Part shown: in pieces, positions 16,814 through 24,972 of the stretch
How positions within the stretch are numbered: position 1 is the first letter of the stretch
Layout of the letters: each line of letters starts with the position of its first letter
Virus record (IMG/VR): IMGVR_UViG_3300035181_001013
Coordinates: 114,797 to 178,796 of that record
DNA: 64,000 nt
From: a virus
Reading direction: 5' to 3' (one strand)
Notes under the pieces: model-generated
Told to the model about the DNA's origin: nothing
The model's database searches: none
Seen by the model: the letters and a program-made list of their open reading frames with translations, nothing else
Translations under genes and position numbers: made by a program

Positions 16814-17437
16814 TTACCTTTCCATCACAATATTTAGCCTACACCCATTTGCTTGTGTTACAAGAGAGCCACTCCCGCTAAACCGAGAACTCGCAACCTT
16901 TATCGTGTCTCCAGAAGAAGCAGGAACCATAATAGAAGAAGAAACAGTAAAAACTCCATTAGATGAAGCTGAATGATTACTGTATGATAAAGAACCAGGA
17001 ACAATAACATTATTTTTGTAAATCCCTGTTTGACTTGCTGTTACGTTGTTGGTTGTTGATGCAAATGAGACATCAAAATTGATTAAATAATTTCCTGTAT
17101 TGTTAATAGTTACAACACCAGAATTATATGTATAATTGCTGTCAGTACGAACATTTGTCCCAAACAACAATGTTGTTAGTGTTGTTGAAAATGTTTGTGA
17201 AACGTTTCCATTATGTCTTGATAAAATAACAGATGTTGTTGTTAATAACATCCAATTAGTATCCAACGGGCCAGTTTTTACATATACCCCACTGTTCGTT
17301 CCTGAAGAACGAAGAAAAAGAGAACCTTCTGGGGCTTCAAACCCTACCCCAGAAGGATCAATCGTGCCTTGTGTAATTAAAGTAGCATCAGAAAGTGATA
17401 ATGTACTAATTCTAAATGCTTTGTCTATATGAGCCAA
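16814..17437 (-). CDS. Virion protein with C1q/TNF-like C-terminal domain
   Basis: A 207-residue protein. The first about 80 residues resemble a fibre module (PEGSLFLRSSGTNSGVYVKT with a W after it). The rest has strand patterns of a C1q/TNF-like jelly roll: SNYTYNSGVVTINNTGNYLI, FDVSFAS and a closing GCRLNIVMER. Such domains form trimers and are found at phage fibre tips and in bacterial surface proteins. A receptor-binding role is likely. The fold assignment is from pattern only. Confidence 0.68.
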   Translation of the reverse strand: MAHIDKAFRISTLSLSDATLITQGTIDPSGVGFEAPEGSLFLRSSGTNSGVYVKTGPLDTNWMLLTTTSVILSRHNGNVSQTFSTTLTTLLFGTNVRTDSNYTYNSGVVTINNTGNYLINFDVSFASTTNNVTASQTGIYKNNVIVPGSLSYSNHSASSNGVFTVSSSIMVPASSGDTIKVASSRFSGSGSLVTQANGCRLNIVMER

Positions 17438-17459
17438 GACTAACTTCCCCTTTTATATA

Positions 17460-18560
17460 TTAAATTGCTGTTAAACGTTTAATTTTAATCGTTGTTGCGT
17501 TTGTTGTACTAACAGAAAGAACTAAATCTGCAGTTGATAACGAAACATCAACTGTAAGTCCATCAATTGCAGCACCAAGACTTAAAATGCCGTATTGGTT
17601 AAAATCAACGTCTGTTCCATTTGTTGCTGCAAACACTTCAAAAGCAGACACATCAGCAGCTGTTGTATTATCTTGTACATAAACTAACCACTTTACCATA
17701 ACAGCGGCGACGGTGTCAGTTACAGCAGATGTTCCACCTGTACCAGAAGTTGTTTGTGTTAATGATTCAACATAAGTAGAAATTGCTTGAATATTTGCAT
17801 CAACCGAATTTGTAGAAGTAATAATAGAATCAGTTGTAACACCAGAACCAATAGCACTATCCAACTGAGTTAATACGTTTGTTATGCTAGTTGGGCTTGT
17901 GACGTTGTGAAATGTTGCCCCTGCTACATTAAATGTACCATCAGACTTAACTAATGGACCCGCTGATGCTTCAATATTATTAACTTCTGTTTGCAAATTT
18001 CCAGTAGAAGTTTCAAGATCAGAAACACGAGTTACAAAAGCAGAGTCAATCCCAATTGTATAACCTGTATCTGTAGAACCTGAAACAGAAATTTCATTTG
18101 CAGTACCGGTAACTGTTGAATTTGTGTTGTCTATAATATCAACACCGCTTGCTGTGTTAAATACTAAACCATCATTGACGTTTGCATAGAATGGTGTTCC
18201 TGTTCCTACTCGAAACCATCCAGCAGTTGAGACTTTATAATAGTCACCGGCGTGTGTATTTGAAAGAGTTGTTACATCTAAAGCGTGTGTATTATCTACT
18301 CCACCAACAACTGTCCCATAATAAACAAAAGCATTACCTAAACTAGTAATATCTGACGATTTTGCTAATTTGGACCATTTATTTGTACCAACACCAGATA
18401 AAATCTTTGTATATGAATCCCCGTTTGTATTATCTAAATAAAACGAACCTACAGGTGCAAGACTTGGATCACCTGAAGCTCCTGGAGCTCCCGCTCCTTC
18501 TAAGATTTGAATATCGTCTAATTGGAGACCTTTTGTAATTTTAAACATTGATAATGCCAT
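17460..18560 (-). CDS. Fibre-like structural protein with shared C-terminal domain
   Basis: A 366-residue protein. The N-terminal segment has a fibre-type unit (PVGSFYLDNTNGDSYTKI then KWSKLA). A short coiled-coil-like part lies near residue 180 (TRVSDLETSTGNLQTEVNNI). The last about 90 residues (TDTVAAVMVKWLVYVQ, SAFEVFAATNGTDVDFNQYG, LVLSVST) are similar to nearly the whole of the next protein downstream in transcription, at 18630-18974. No enzyme motif is seen. It is probably a fibre or whisker component. Confidence 0.72.
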   Translation of the reverse strand: MALSMFKITKGLQLDDIQILEGAGAPGASGDPSLAPVGSFYLDNTNGDSYTKILSGVGTNKWSKLAKSSDITSLGNAFVYYGTVVGGVDNTHALDVTTLSNTHAGDYYKVSTAGWFRVGTGTPFYANVNDGLVFNTASGVDIIDNTNSTVTGTANEISVSGSTDTGYTIGIDSAFVTRVSDLETSTGNLQTEVNNIEASAGPLVKSDGTFNVAGATFHNVTSPTSITNVLTQLDSAIGSGVTTDSIITSTNSVDANIQAISTYVESLTQTTSGTGGTSAVTDTVAAVMVKWLVYVQDNTTAADVSAFEVFAATNGTDVDFNQYGILSLGAAIDGLTVDVSLSTADLVLSVSTTNATTIKIKRLTAI

Positions 18561-18608
18561 GATATGTTCCTTTAATGTAGTTAAAAGTTGAAATTCTATT
18601 CATAATAT

Positions 18609-18616
18609 TATTTATT
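18609..18616 (-). promoter_or_regulatory. Late-promoter-like box AATAAATA
   Basis: The minus strand reads AATAAATAATATT 48 bases upstream of the ATG at 18560, in the gap between two fibre-type genes. It is one base off the late consensus. Confidence 0.4.
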
Positions 18617-18629
18617 ATAATTTTATAAT

Positions 18630-18974
18630 TTATAACCCTATGTGAACAATCGTGACAAAAAAATCAAAAGTATCAAGGTTAATTACGTTCAATACAATTT
18701 CATCATTTATAATGCTTATGTCTAAACCAAATTGAATGTTATCACCAACTTGACCATAAATTGAGTAAATTGCTTCAGTTCCTTTTTTAATTGCCATTAT
18801 TTCTGTAGCTGAGACAATAGAAGAATCTGCATTACTTATCGTTATAATCCATTTAATTGATACACCTTTTGCAGTGTCAACAAACAAATTTTGGGTAACA
18901 GGAATTGTAATGTTATTAGCAATTGTTTGTACAGTACTGCTGGTTATACTCGGATTGGTTAAAACAAGGGCCAT
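18630..18974 (-). CDS. Small protein homologous to a fibre C-terminal domain
   Basis: A 114-residue protein starting at the ATG at 18974 with AAGGA just upstream; a TTG start six codons earlier is less likely. After a short N-terminus, the product (DTAKGVSIKWIITIS, SATEIMAIKKGTEAIYSIYG, GLDISIINDEIVLNVINLD) follows the same pattern as the last about 90 residues of the protein encoded at 17460-18560. It is therefore a stand-alone paralogue of that domain. It may cap a fibre or decorate the tail. Function unknown. Confidence 0.7.
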   Translation of the reverse strand: MALVLTNPSITSSTVQTIANNITIPVTQNLFVDTAKGVSIKWIITISNADSSIVSATEIMAIKKGTEAIYSIYGQVGDNIQFGLDISIINDEIVLNVINLDTFDFFVTIVHIGL

Positions 18975-19006
18975 GACATCCTTTCCAGTCAACTCAAAGT
19001 TAGATT

Positions 19007-19030
19007 TATAAATATTTAGAGGTATTTATG
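19007..19030. promoter_or_regulatory. Back-to-back late promoters in a divergent gap
   Basis: The 121-base divergent gap holds a plus-strand TATAAATA (19007-19014), 82 bases before the ATG at 19096. It also holds a minus-strand CATAAATA (19030-19023), upstream of the gene starting at 18974. Together they would fire late transcription in both directions from within 24 bases. Confidence 0.65.
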
Positions 19031-19095
19031 AAATTAAAATCTTTGAATCAAACAAAACAATAAATAAACACATAATAACAAAGGTAATTACAACA

Positions 19096-19830
19096 ATGAA
19101 CGTAATCATAACTTCATTCTTTACACAAAGTGGGAACCCAGCAACAGGATTAACCCCCACAATTCGCATTTGGAACGTTGAAGATACATCAAACACTTTA
19201 ATAGTTCCATCATCTGGACCAGATCCAATAATGAGTGAAGTGGGTGATGGTTTTTATAACTTTGTATTTACTACAACTCTGGGTTTTGATCCATTAAAAA
19301 CATATGTAACAAGAACAGATGGTGGTTCCTCCTTATCTATAACCGATGGTAGATATCAAACCTCTTCGATTGATTTAACTGAAAACACAAGTAACACTAC
19401 AACAATAACTACAGCTGATATTACTGCTATTGTTGATGGAGTTTGGAATGAACCAACTGCTTCTCACACATCTAGTGGAACTATGGGATTAGCTCAAGTT
19501 GTTAACATTGGTGCATACCCCACACTATCACAAATTGCATCAGCTGTATGGGATGAACCGGCTTCTACACACTTAATACCAGGGAGTGTGGGTGTTTTTC
19601 AAAATGAAACCCACGCCGACGCACAACAATTACGAATAGATGTTACAACAGCATTGAGTTTACTTGCTACCTTATTGAAATATGAAACGAATAGAACTAA
19701 AATTGATAAAATAGCAATGACACTCACAGTGTATGACGATGATGGAGTAACACCCTTGAAAGTTTTTAGTTTAAAAGATAGCACTGGTGCTTCCAGTGTT
19801 ACAGAAGTTTGTGAACGACGCCCAATATAA
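19096..19830 (+). CDS. Probable virion protein with VWDEPASTH-type repeats
   Basis: A 244-residue protein. The N-terminal about 100 residues look like a beta-sandwich (RIWNVEDTSN, VGDGFYNFVFTTTLGFDP). The middle has two copies of a short motif common in phage tail proteins (VDGVWNEPTASHTSSGTMG and SAVWDEPASTHLIPGSVGVF). The C-terminal portion has a helical region followed by MTLTVYDDDGVTPLKVFSLKD, a typical fibre/tail accessory segment. It opens a three-gene plus-strand island in the middle of the minus-strand structural region. A tail or fibre role is likely; the exact part is unknown. Confidence 0.68.
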   Translation: MNVIITSFFTQSGNPATGLTPTIRIWNVEDTSNTLIVPSSGPDPIMSEVGDGFYNFVFTTTLGFDPLKTYVTRTDGGSSLSITDGRYQTSSIDLTENTSNTTTITTADITAIVDGVWNEPTASHTSSGTMGLAQVVNIGAYPTLSQIASAVWDEPASTHLIPGSVGVFQNETHADAQQLRIDVTTALSLLATLLKYETNRTKIDKIAMTLTVYDDDGVTPLKVFSLKDSTGASSVTEVCERRPI

Positions 19831-19841
19831 AGGATTATTAA

Positions 19842-20309
19842 ATGGATTACATGGGTGGTATTTTAACAAAAGGTTTAGGTGGACCGGCTTGTTGTGGATT
19901 GATTATTGCCCAATTCAATTTAGCTAAATGTTGTCAATATACAGTAACTGTAACCCCAGCACAATATGATGGTGGTTCTCTACCATTAGCTCCTGGACAA
20001 ATTCAGAATTTTTATTCACCTGTTAATCCTGATGGAACATCATCAAACAAATTAACACCATTACCTTATCTTACTCCAGTTGCAGCCCCAAGAGAAATTG
20101 AAAAAATATCAATAACGCTCAAGGTAAAAGATAGAGATGAACCATTATTAAAAGAATATTTTGTTCCAAAATATAAATCAAAGGTGCTAATAAATATTAC
20201 AAGATTCGTAGCAAGTTCATTTGGAATAGTAAGTGTTACTACATCCAACCTGAAAACTAAAACCGAAAACAGAATTCGTGTGTTCGCCGAGAAGTTACGA
20301 AAGAGATAA
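19842..20309 (+). CDS. Hypothetical virion-associated protein, 155 aa
   Basis: Not recognised. The N-terminus is Gly/Cys-rich (GGPACCGLIIAQFNLAKCC), followed by a Pro-rich linker and a beta/alpha C-terminal part (IEKISITLKVKDRDEPLLKE). The C-terminus is basic (RVFAEKLRKR). It starts 11 bases after the preceding gene in the same orientation, so it is co-transcribed. The four cysteines close together could bind a metal or form a disulphide in the virion; this is speculation. Confidence 0.62.
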   Translation: MDYMGGILTKGLGGPACCGLIIAQFNLAKCCQYTVTVTPAQYDGGSLPLAPGQIQNFYSPVNPDGTSSNKLTPLPYLTPVAAPREIEKISITLKVKDRDEPLLKEYFVPKYKSKVLINITRFVASSFGIVSVTTSNLKTKTENRIRVFAEKLRKR

Positions 20310-20312
20310 ATA
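20305..20312 (+). promoter_or_regulatory. Late-promoter-like box GATAAATA
   Basis: The plus strand reads GATAAATACATA 20 bases upstream of the ATG at 20332, inside the last codons of the preceding gene. It is one base off the late consensus. Confidence 0.45.
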
Positions 20313-20331
20313 CATAAAAAGGCTTATTATA

Positions 20332-20904
20332 ATGGATACAATTACAGTTAATCGCTCTAAACCAACAGAAGTGGAATTCGATATGAGAATTGATGGTGCA
20401 TCAACAGATGAAGCTGATGCAAAATTTGTTATTCATTGTGACGAATTTGATATTCGTTTTGATTGTAAACACACATCTCAATATACGTTTACAACGCATA
20501 TTCCAGCAATTACTTTTTTACAAAAAGGTGTTCATGATTGTTCAGTAGAAGTTGTCGTCAATGGACAATTATTTAAACCATTAAAGGGAAACGCAACGAT
20601 TGTGGATAATATTAAAGTGGAAGTTTCGACAGAAAAACCCAAAGAGAAATCTGAAGAAGCAGAAGAAATAAAACAAGTTCCTCCTTTTGATGGAGAACCC
20701 AAATCGTCATTAAGTCCGTTTGCACTTGCAAAGTATTTGCAAAATAGAGATGTTGCTGATGAACACGAAGAAGTATCAGAAAATGTAAAAGATAAAAAGG
20801 TTCGTGAAATCCTCGAGGAAATGCAAATTGTTCCAATTAAAAAGCCTAGAACAAAACCACGCTCTCTTAAAAATATAACAGAAAGTAAAAGATTAGCGAA
20901 GTAA
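20332..20904 (+). CDS. Hypothetical protein, beta domain plus charged tail
   Basis: A 190-residue protein starting at ATG 20332, 19 bases after a late-promoter-like box; a start at 20278 would overlap the preceding gene. The N-terminal about 95 residues form a beta-rich domain (DAKFVIHCDEFDIRFDC, TFTTHIPAI, CSVEVVVNGQLFKPL). A similar domain occurs in T4-like marine phages in proteins of the structural region, but I cannot name it. The rest is acidic then strongly basic (KKPRTKPRSLKN). It converges with and slightly overlaps (12 bases) the SWIM-protein gene on the other strand. A head or core role is possible. Confidence 0.65.
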   Translation: MDTITVNRSKPTEVEFDMRIDGASTDEADAKFVIHCDEFDIRFDCKHTSQYTFTTHIPAITFLQKGVHDCSVEVVVNGQLFKPLKGNATIVDNIKVEVSTEKPKEKSEEAEEIKQVPPFDGEPKSSLSPFALAKYLQNRDVADEHEEVSENVKDKKVREILEEMQIVPIKKPRTKPRSLKNITESKRLAK

Positions 20905-21405
20905 TCCGACCGTCTCTAGTTGTTCTTCAAGTTTATGTAAGTGTTTACACATTCCAGGGGCATTCGTTGGATTGACAGAAGGTCTATCCGTTTTCTTTAC
21001 ATATGGTGGAGGTGGTTCACCATCTAATCCATCATTTTGATAATTCGCTTGTGCAAACCTATAATAAAAATCCATACACGAACACTTAACTTTAACATCA
21101 TTCACTTTTGTATTTAACGGGTGAATGTTATGTTCAACTCCATCAACTCCCTCAAACGTCACTAATTGATTAGAAGGTGCTTGCTCGTAATATACATCTT
21201 CAAATAACATAGAACATTCGTATCTCTTTGGACCACTGACTGCTGTTGCATTAACTTTTAACAAATTTGAATCTTGATACGGAACATATTTGATATTCGA
21301 TATCCCGATTGTAGCTACCGCATGTTGACGTTTTTCAGTATCAGGAAATGAACTTTGTGTAGATTGTTGCAATTTTTGAAGGGTAATCTCTAGTAATGAT
21401 GCCAT
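20893..21405 (-). CDS. SWIM-like zinc-finger protein
   Basis: A 170-residue protein whose C-terminal half has the CxC...CxH arrangement of SWIM zinc fingers: VKCSCMDFYYRF (two Cys) and MCKHLHKLEEQL (Cys and His), separated by a Pro-rich insert of about 40 residues. SWIM domains bind DNA or proteins. The N-terminal half is beta-rich (YVPYQDSNLLKVNATAVSG). It lies downstream of gp17 in the packaging operon, with its own late-promoter-like box. It may be a virion or packaging accessory; similar proteins occur in other T4-like phages. Confidence 0.68.
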   Translation of the reverse strand: MASLLEITLQKLQQSTQSSFPDTEKRQHAVATIGISNIKYVPYQDSNLLKVNATAVSGPKRYECSMLFEDVYYEQAPSNQLVTFEGVDGVEHNIHPLNTKVNDVKVKCSCMDFYYRFAQANYQNDGLDGEPPPPYVKKTDRPSVNPTNAPGMCKHLHKLEEQLETVGLLR

Positions 21406-21562
21406 TTTTAAACTCTTTCTTTTTATTTTATTTATCCTGTTGACAAAACATTTTTTATAGTAGACAATATTACTGTCCCCCGGCCATATAGAAACTGGTT
21501 CTAATTGTTGTGTTACTATTTTATACTATATTTTTACTATATTTTTACTATTCGTTTTAGGG
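21406..21562. other. Non-coding gap downstream of gp17
   Basis: The 157-base gap holds a minus-strand late-promoter-like GATAAATA (21429-21436), 24 bases before the SWIM gene start. It also holds an AT-rich tandem repeat of a 12-base unit (CTATATTTTTA-type, about 21519-21552) directly behind the gp17 stop. No hairpin terminator of clear quality was found. Confidence 0.45.
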
Positions 21563-23182
21563 TCATGTTCCACCAAAGGGATCAAAGCTGTTTGGGTCGT
21601 TCGGATCAGAAAATGACCCAGTTTGTTTGTATCCATATTGACTTCCTCCAAACAACGCTCCTGTAGGTTGTGCGTTTTCGTCATATTCTGAAGTTTCTCC
21701 ATTATCATCAATGAATTCTTCATCTCCCAAATTATACAACATCTCAAAAGCTTTGTCTTCATATGTTGATATTTCTTCCAATAATCGAATCACAATTAAT
21801 GTTGCTGATATTGAATCATCTGTGGAACCATATTGAGCTGAATACGAACCCAACTTCCTAACAAAACCCTTAAGCTCTGTTAACAATAGTTTCGATTTTA
21901 TTTTTATTTTTCCTTTAGTCACCAACTCTTTCAAGTTCATACACGCTTTAATCTTCGATTTGCCGGTCGTTGTCATTCCCAATCGACCCTTTCCTGCCTC
22001 TGATATGAAGTTTGATTCGGGTGGATTCTCGTCGTTCTGATAGAGAGCAATAATACCTTCCCCCACCCCATTATTCTCAACAGAAAAATAAGACATTATT
22101 TTTCGTTTCTCTAAATTTTTAATTACACTCTTGAGTGTTTTGTATAAATCCACAGAAGAAGTGGTATTTGATCTAAATTCACCAACTTGAATTAGACTTG
22201 GAAAGTCATAAATTTCTATTGAACTCATATCACTACCTGAACCTGTTGCAGGGTCAATTCCAATTAACAATGTTTGGTTTTCTTGTAATTCAGAAAACCA
22301 ATGAATTCCCTGAAAGTCTGGTTCAGGTAATGCAGGAACAACAATATTGTTTAATACGATTGAGCTAATGAGTAGAGCATCAGACGATAAGAACTCACAT
22401 TCGTATTCTTGTCGCCAACGAAGTTCACCAATTTTACCAATTTCTTTTTGTTTAAATTCCTCGTCTCTGCCAGGAGGTTCATCCCATTTAACCCACGTAG
22501 ATGTAAAACCATTAATTTCCAACTCTGCTCCACGCCAAAGTTGTGCAAATAAGTTTGAATCACCATTTGGAGTAGATGCAATAATGCACGATCCACCAGT
22601 TGCCAATGTAGGAGATATAGATGCCCAAAATTCTTCTTGAATTCCAGGCTGAACAAATGCAAATTCATCACAAAATAACAACGATATAGATAAACCACGG
22701 CCGGAACTTTCAGATGTTGCTTGTGATACGATTCTACTTCCGTTATCAAACCCAACATTATGTTTATTCCATCCATCGTCTGTAATACCAGGTTTTAACC
22801 AAAGTGGAAGACTTTCATATGCGAAACGAATACGAGAGATCATTTCCATAGCATTGTCATTCTTATTAGAAACAATCAATACTGTCTTATCTTCGTGAAA
22901 TGTAGCAAACCAAAGTAAGTATGCAGCAGATGTTGTAGATTTACCTGTCTGTCTCGCAGATAATACGATATTGAACCTATTGTTTTGAAAACTCTTAATT
23001 AATCTCTTTTGATAGGGGTAGAGAACGAAATCAATTGTTCCTTTAACTGGGTGTTGGATTTTTACATATTTTTCAATGAAATATATTGGATCATGAGAAC
23101 ACCTTAATAGTTCTTGAACCAAATTGGGTGTATATTCGACGGGTTGATGGGCCCGTTTTATTAAAGGATTCTTTTTTGCCAT
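21563..23182 (-). CDS. 17: gp17 large terminase subunit
   Basis: A 539-residue packaging motor (T4 gp17: 610 aa). The N-terminal ATPase has Walker A SARQTGKST (75-83) and Walker B with catalytic Glu, LLFCDEF (D172, E173). The C-terminal RNase H-like headful nuclease has GIDPATGSGSD (Asp310), a SVENNGVG segment and STDDSIS as the further acidic positions. It docks on the gp20 portal, translocates concatemeric DNA and cuts it. The C-terminus is Gly/Asn/Asp-rich (FSDPNDPNSFDPFGG), shorter than in T4. It follows gp16 with one nuclease-like gene between them, unlike T4, where the two genes are adjacent. Confidence 0.96.
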   Translation of the reverse strand: MAKKNPLIKRAHQPVEYTPNLVQELLRCSHDPIYFIEKYVKIQHPVKGTIDFVLYPYQKRLIKSFQNNRFNIVLSARQTGKSTTSAAYLLWFATFHEDKTVLIVSNKNDNAMEMISRIRFAYESLPLWLKPGITDDGWNKHNVGFDNGSRIVSQATSESSGRGLSISLLFCDEFAFVQPGIQEEFWASISPTLATGGSCIIASTPNGDSNLFAQLWRGAELEINGFTSTWVKWDEPPGRDEEFKQKEIGKIGELRWRQEYECEFLSSDALLISSIVLNNIVVPALPEPDFQGIHWFSELQENQTLLIGIDPATGSGSDMSSIEIYDFPSLIQVGEFRSNTTSSVDLYKTLKSVIKNLEKRKIMSYFSVENNGVGEGIIALYQNDENPPESNFISEAGKGRLGMTTTGKSKIKACMNLKELVTKGKIKIKSKLLLTELKGFVRKLGSYSAQYGSTDDSISATLIVIRLLEEISTYEDKAFEMLYNLGDEEFIDDNGETSEYDENAQPTGALFGGSQYGYKQTGSFSDPNDPNSFDPFGGT

Positions 23183-23233
23183 TTAAACATTCCAATAGTT
23201 GAAATATTTAGTTCGTATATTTTAAGTGTTACC

Positions 23234-24124
23234 TTAAAATACTCTCAACACATTTGGATTCAATCGCTTCTCATAAGATGCAAGAACTCGTAATCCTCTA
23301 TAAACTCCAGAAGTTCGTGTTTTGTCATTTCGGATTAAGAACCACACTTGTTTATCCTCGGGAATATTATCAGGTGATGTTATAATCGATGAACATGAAA
23401 TTGTTAACTGATTATCGAGAAAAAGAAAATCGTTTGAATTAAATGTTCTAGTAATAACAGCACCACAATTTAAAATATCTGAACCAAAAACAACATCTTT
23501 GACTTGCTCTGGTGTAGCTTTAATTGCAATATTGGGGGTTATTGTAAAATATCCAAGTTCGTGTTGTTTGATTTCAATCTTGTTAGAATTCTTTAATTCG
23601 TTAATATGGTGTTCAGCTTGTGTTCGAAATAACGTATCAGCTGATTCCCAATATTCAGCATTATCCTTTTTAAGAGATATATTATATTCACCATATAAAG
23701 TGTGAATTTTTACATCAGCTTTCTTTCTACCAGCAGTAGAAGTTCCAACACTAGAAGCACTAATAACGTTCGTGATAATATATTCAATGTTATTATCAAA
23801 AAAACGGATATTGATTGGATTATTGGTTGTATATTTGTTGATATTATCAACAAGAGTTTGTTCATTTTCTATACCAGCCGAACAAACCCCTTGTTTTCCA
23901 TTTGGTTTAACTATAATAGAAATTCCTCGGACGTCTTTAATTAAACCAAGACTTGATGTTGATGTAGGAGTTCTATCATAAACAGAGTGTATCAATTTGG
24001 ATGTAATATCATTTATAACATCCAATCTCTTATTATCTGTAAAAACTATTAGTGTCTTTTTAGACTTTTTTTTATAATTTGTATAACCAAATGATTCTAA
24101 ATCTTTAATAACTTCATTTATCAT
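23234..24124 (-). CDS. Possible PD-(D/E)XK-type nuclease between gp16 and gp17
   Basis: A 296-residue protein, not firmly recognised. The central segment GRKKADVKIHTLYGEYNISL followed by KK resembles the D...(S/E/Q)xK core of restriction-endonuclease-like enzymes: an Asp in a beta strand, then about 14 residues later a strand with Ser-x-Lys. The C-terminal third is beta-rich. It sits between the small and large terminase genes, which suggests a role in DNA maturation or protection, but this is inference. It could also be a non-catalytic relative. Confidence 0.6.
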   Translation of the reverse strand: MINEVIKDLESFGYTNYKKKSKKTLIVFTDNKRLDVINDITSKLIHSVYDRTPTSTSSLGLIKDVRGISIIVKPNGKQGVCSAGIENEQTLVDNINKYTTNNPINIRFFDNNIEYIITNVISASSVGTSTAGRKKADVKIHTLYGEYNISLKKDNAEYWESADTLFRTQAEHHINELKNSNKIEIKQHELGYFTITPNIAIKATPEQVKDVVFGSDILNCGAVITRTFNSNDFLFLDNQLTISCSSIITSPDNIPEDKQVWFLIRNDKTRTSGVYRGLRVLASYEKRLNPNVLRVF

Positions 24125-24127
24125 ATA

Positions 24128-24547
24128 TCATATATCTACGTCTTTTAACATTTTTAATAATTCATTTCTATCCATAATCAGATTGTTGTTAACTGTAGAT
24201 GGAACACCTTTGAGAATTTTTTCCTTACCGAGTTTCAAAAGAGATTTTTCTCTGGCAGCTGAAAGAGCAGTATTCAAAAAAGCATTGGCAACTTCCATAT
24301 TTCTTGAACGATATTTTGGGTCAGATTGAAGTAATAAACCAGCTTGGTCTGCAAAAGAAGTCATCGCAGTGTCATACACTTCTTGGAACTGGCTTTCAAT
24401 TTCACGATCTTTTTCATCGTATGAATCCAATGTAACTAATTCACCGGACACAACTTCCTCCACAACAACTTCAGTCGTTCCAGGTTCAATATTAAAAATT
24501 GCTTCCATTGGATGTTCTATAGTTTTAATTTCGGTTATGGTTTTCAT
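24128..24547 (-). CDS. 16: gp16 small terminase subunit
   Basis: A 139-residue protein with the DPKYRSRNMEVANAFLNTAL segment that marks gp16-type small terminase subunits of T4-like phages. Helices lie around it (FQEVYDTAMTSFADQAGLLL before it, AAREKSLLKLGKEKI after it). gp16 forms oligomeric rings that recognise phage DNA and stimulate the gp17 ATPase. The start codon overlaps the gp4 stop as ATGA. The family is poorly conserved, so the call rests on the DPKY motif, the length and the position upstream of gp17. Confidence 0.85.
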   Translation of the reverse strand: MKTITEIKTIEHPMEAIFNIEPGTTEVVVEEVVSGELVTLDSYDEKDREIESQFQEVYDTAMTSFADQAGLLLQSDPKYRSRNMEVANAFLNTALSAAREKSLLKLGKEKILKGVPSTVNNNLIMDRNELLKMLKDVDI

Positions 24548-24972
24548 TTAAACAATTCCTTTTCAGTAATAATGCGAAAAGTTACTCCGAAACGTTCACA
24601 CCATTTTTTAGCGCTTTCCCATTTAGCTGTGTTGACTGCATAGGTTAGTTGTTCATATAGATTTGCACGTTTCGATAATGCTGTTTGAGTTGATGGTTTA
24701 ATTTCAATAATCTCTTTGTGGATAAAACCATCAACGTCCTTATACATAACAAAGTAATCTGGATAATATTTATGCACTTTTTGATCAGTCGGTTTAACAT
24801 AAGGGATCGCGACACATTCTGAACCCCACTTGATAACATTAGGATTTCCATCCAAAGAAATGTTAAAATTGAGTTCCCAAGAAGACCGATAAATTATTCG
24901 ATTAACATCCCCAACATACTTTTCTGGATATCTTGGTTTAAAAAATCCTTGAGAGAAATTACTTTTAGCCAT
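24544..24972 (-). CDS. 4: gp4-like head completion protein
   Basis: A 142-residue protein similar to T4 gp4 (150 aa), which is needed to complete filled heads before tails attach. It has the typical order: KPRYPEKYVGDVNRIIYRSS WEL, then VIKWGSECVAIPYV, then a PD-(D/E)XK-like core HKYYPDYFVM and EIIEIKPS. The nuclease-like residues (PD, E-x-K) are intact, so it may trim DNA ends or be a structural relic of a nuclease. It starts on the last base of the preceding stop (TAATG overlap), so the genes are translationally coupled. Confidence 0.88.
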   Translation of the reverse strand: MAKSNFSQGFFKPRYPEKYVGDVNRIIYRSSWELNFNISLDGNPNVIKWGSECVAIPYVKPTDQKVHKYYPDYFVMYKDVDGFIHKEIIEIKPSTQTALSKRANLYEQLTYAVNTAKWESAKKWCERFGVTFRIITEKELFK

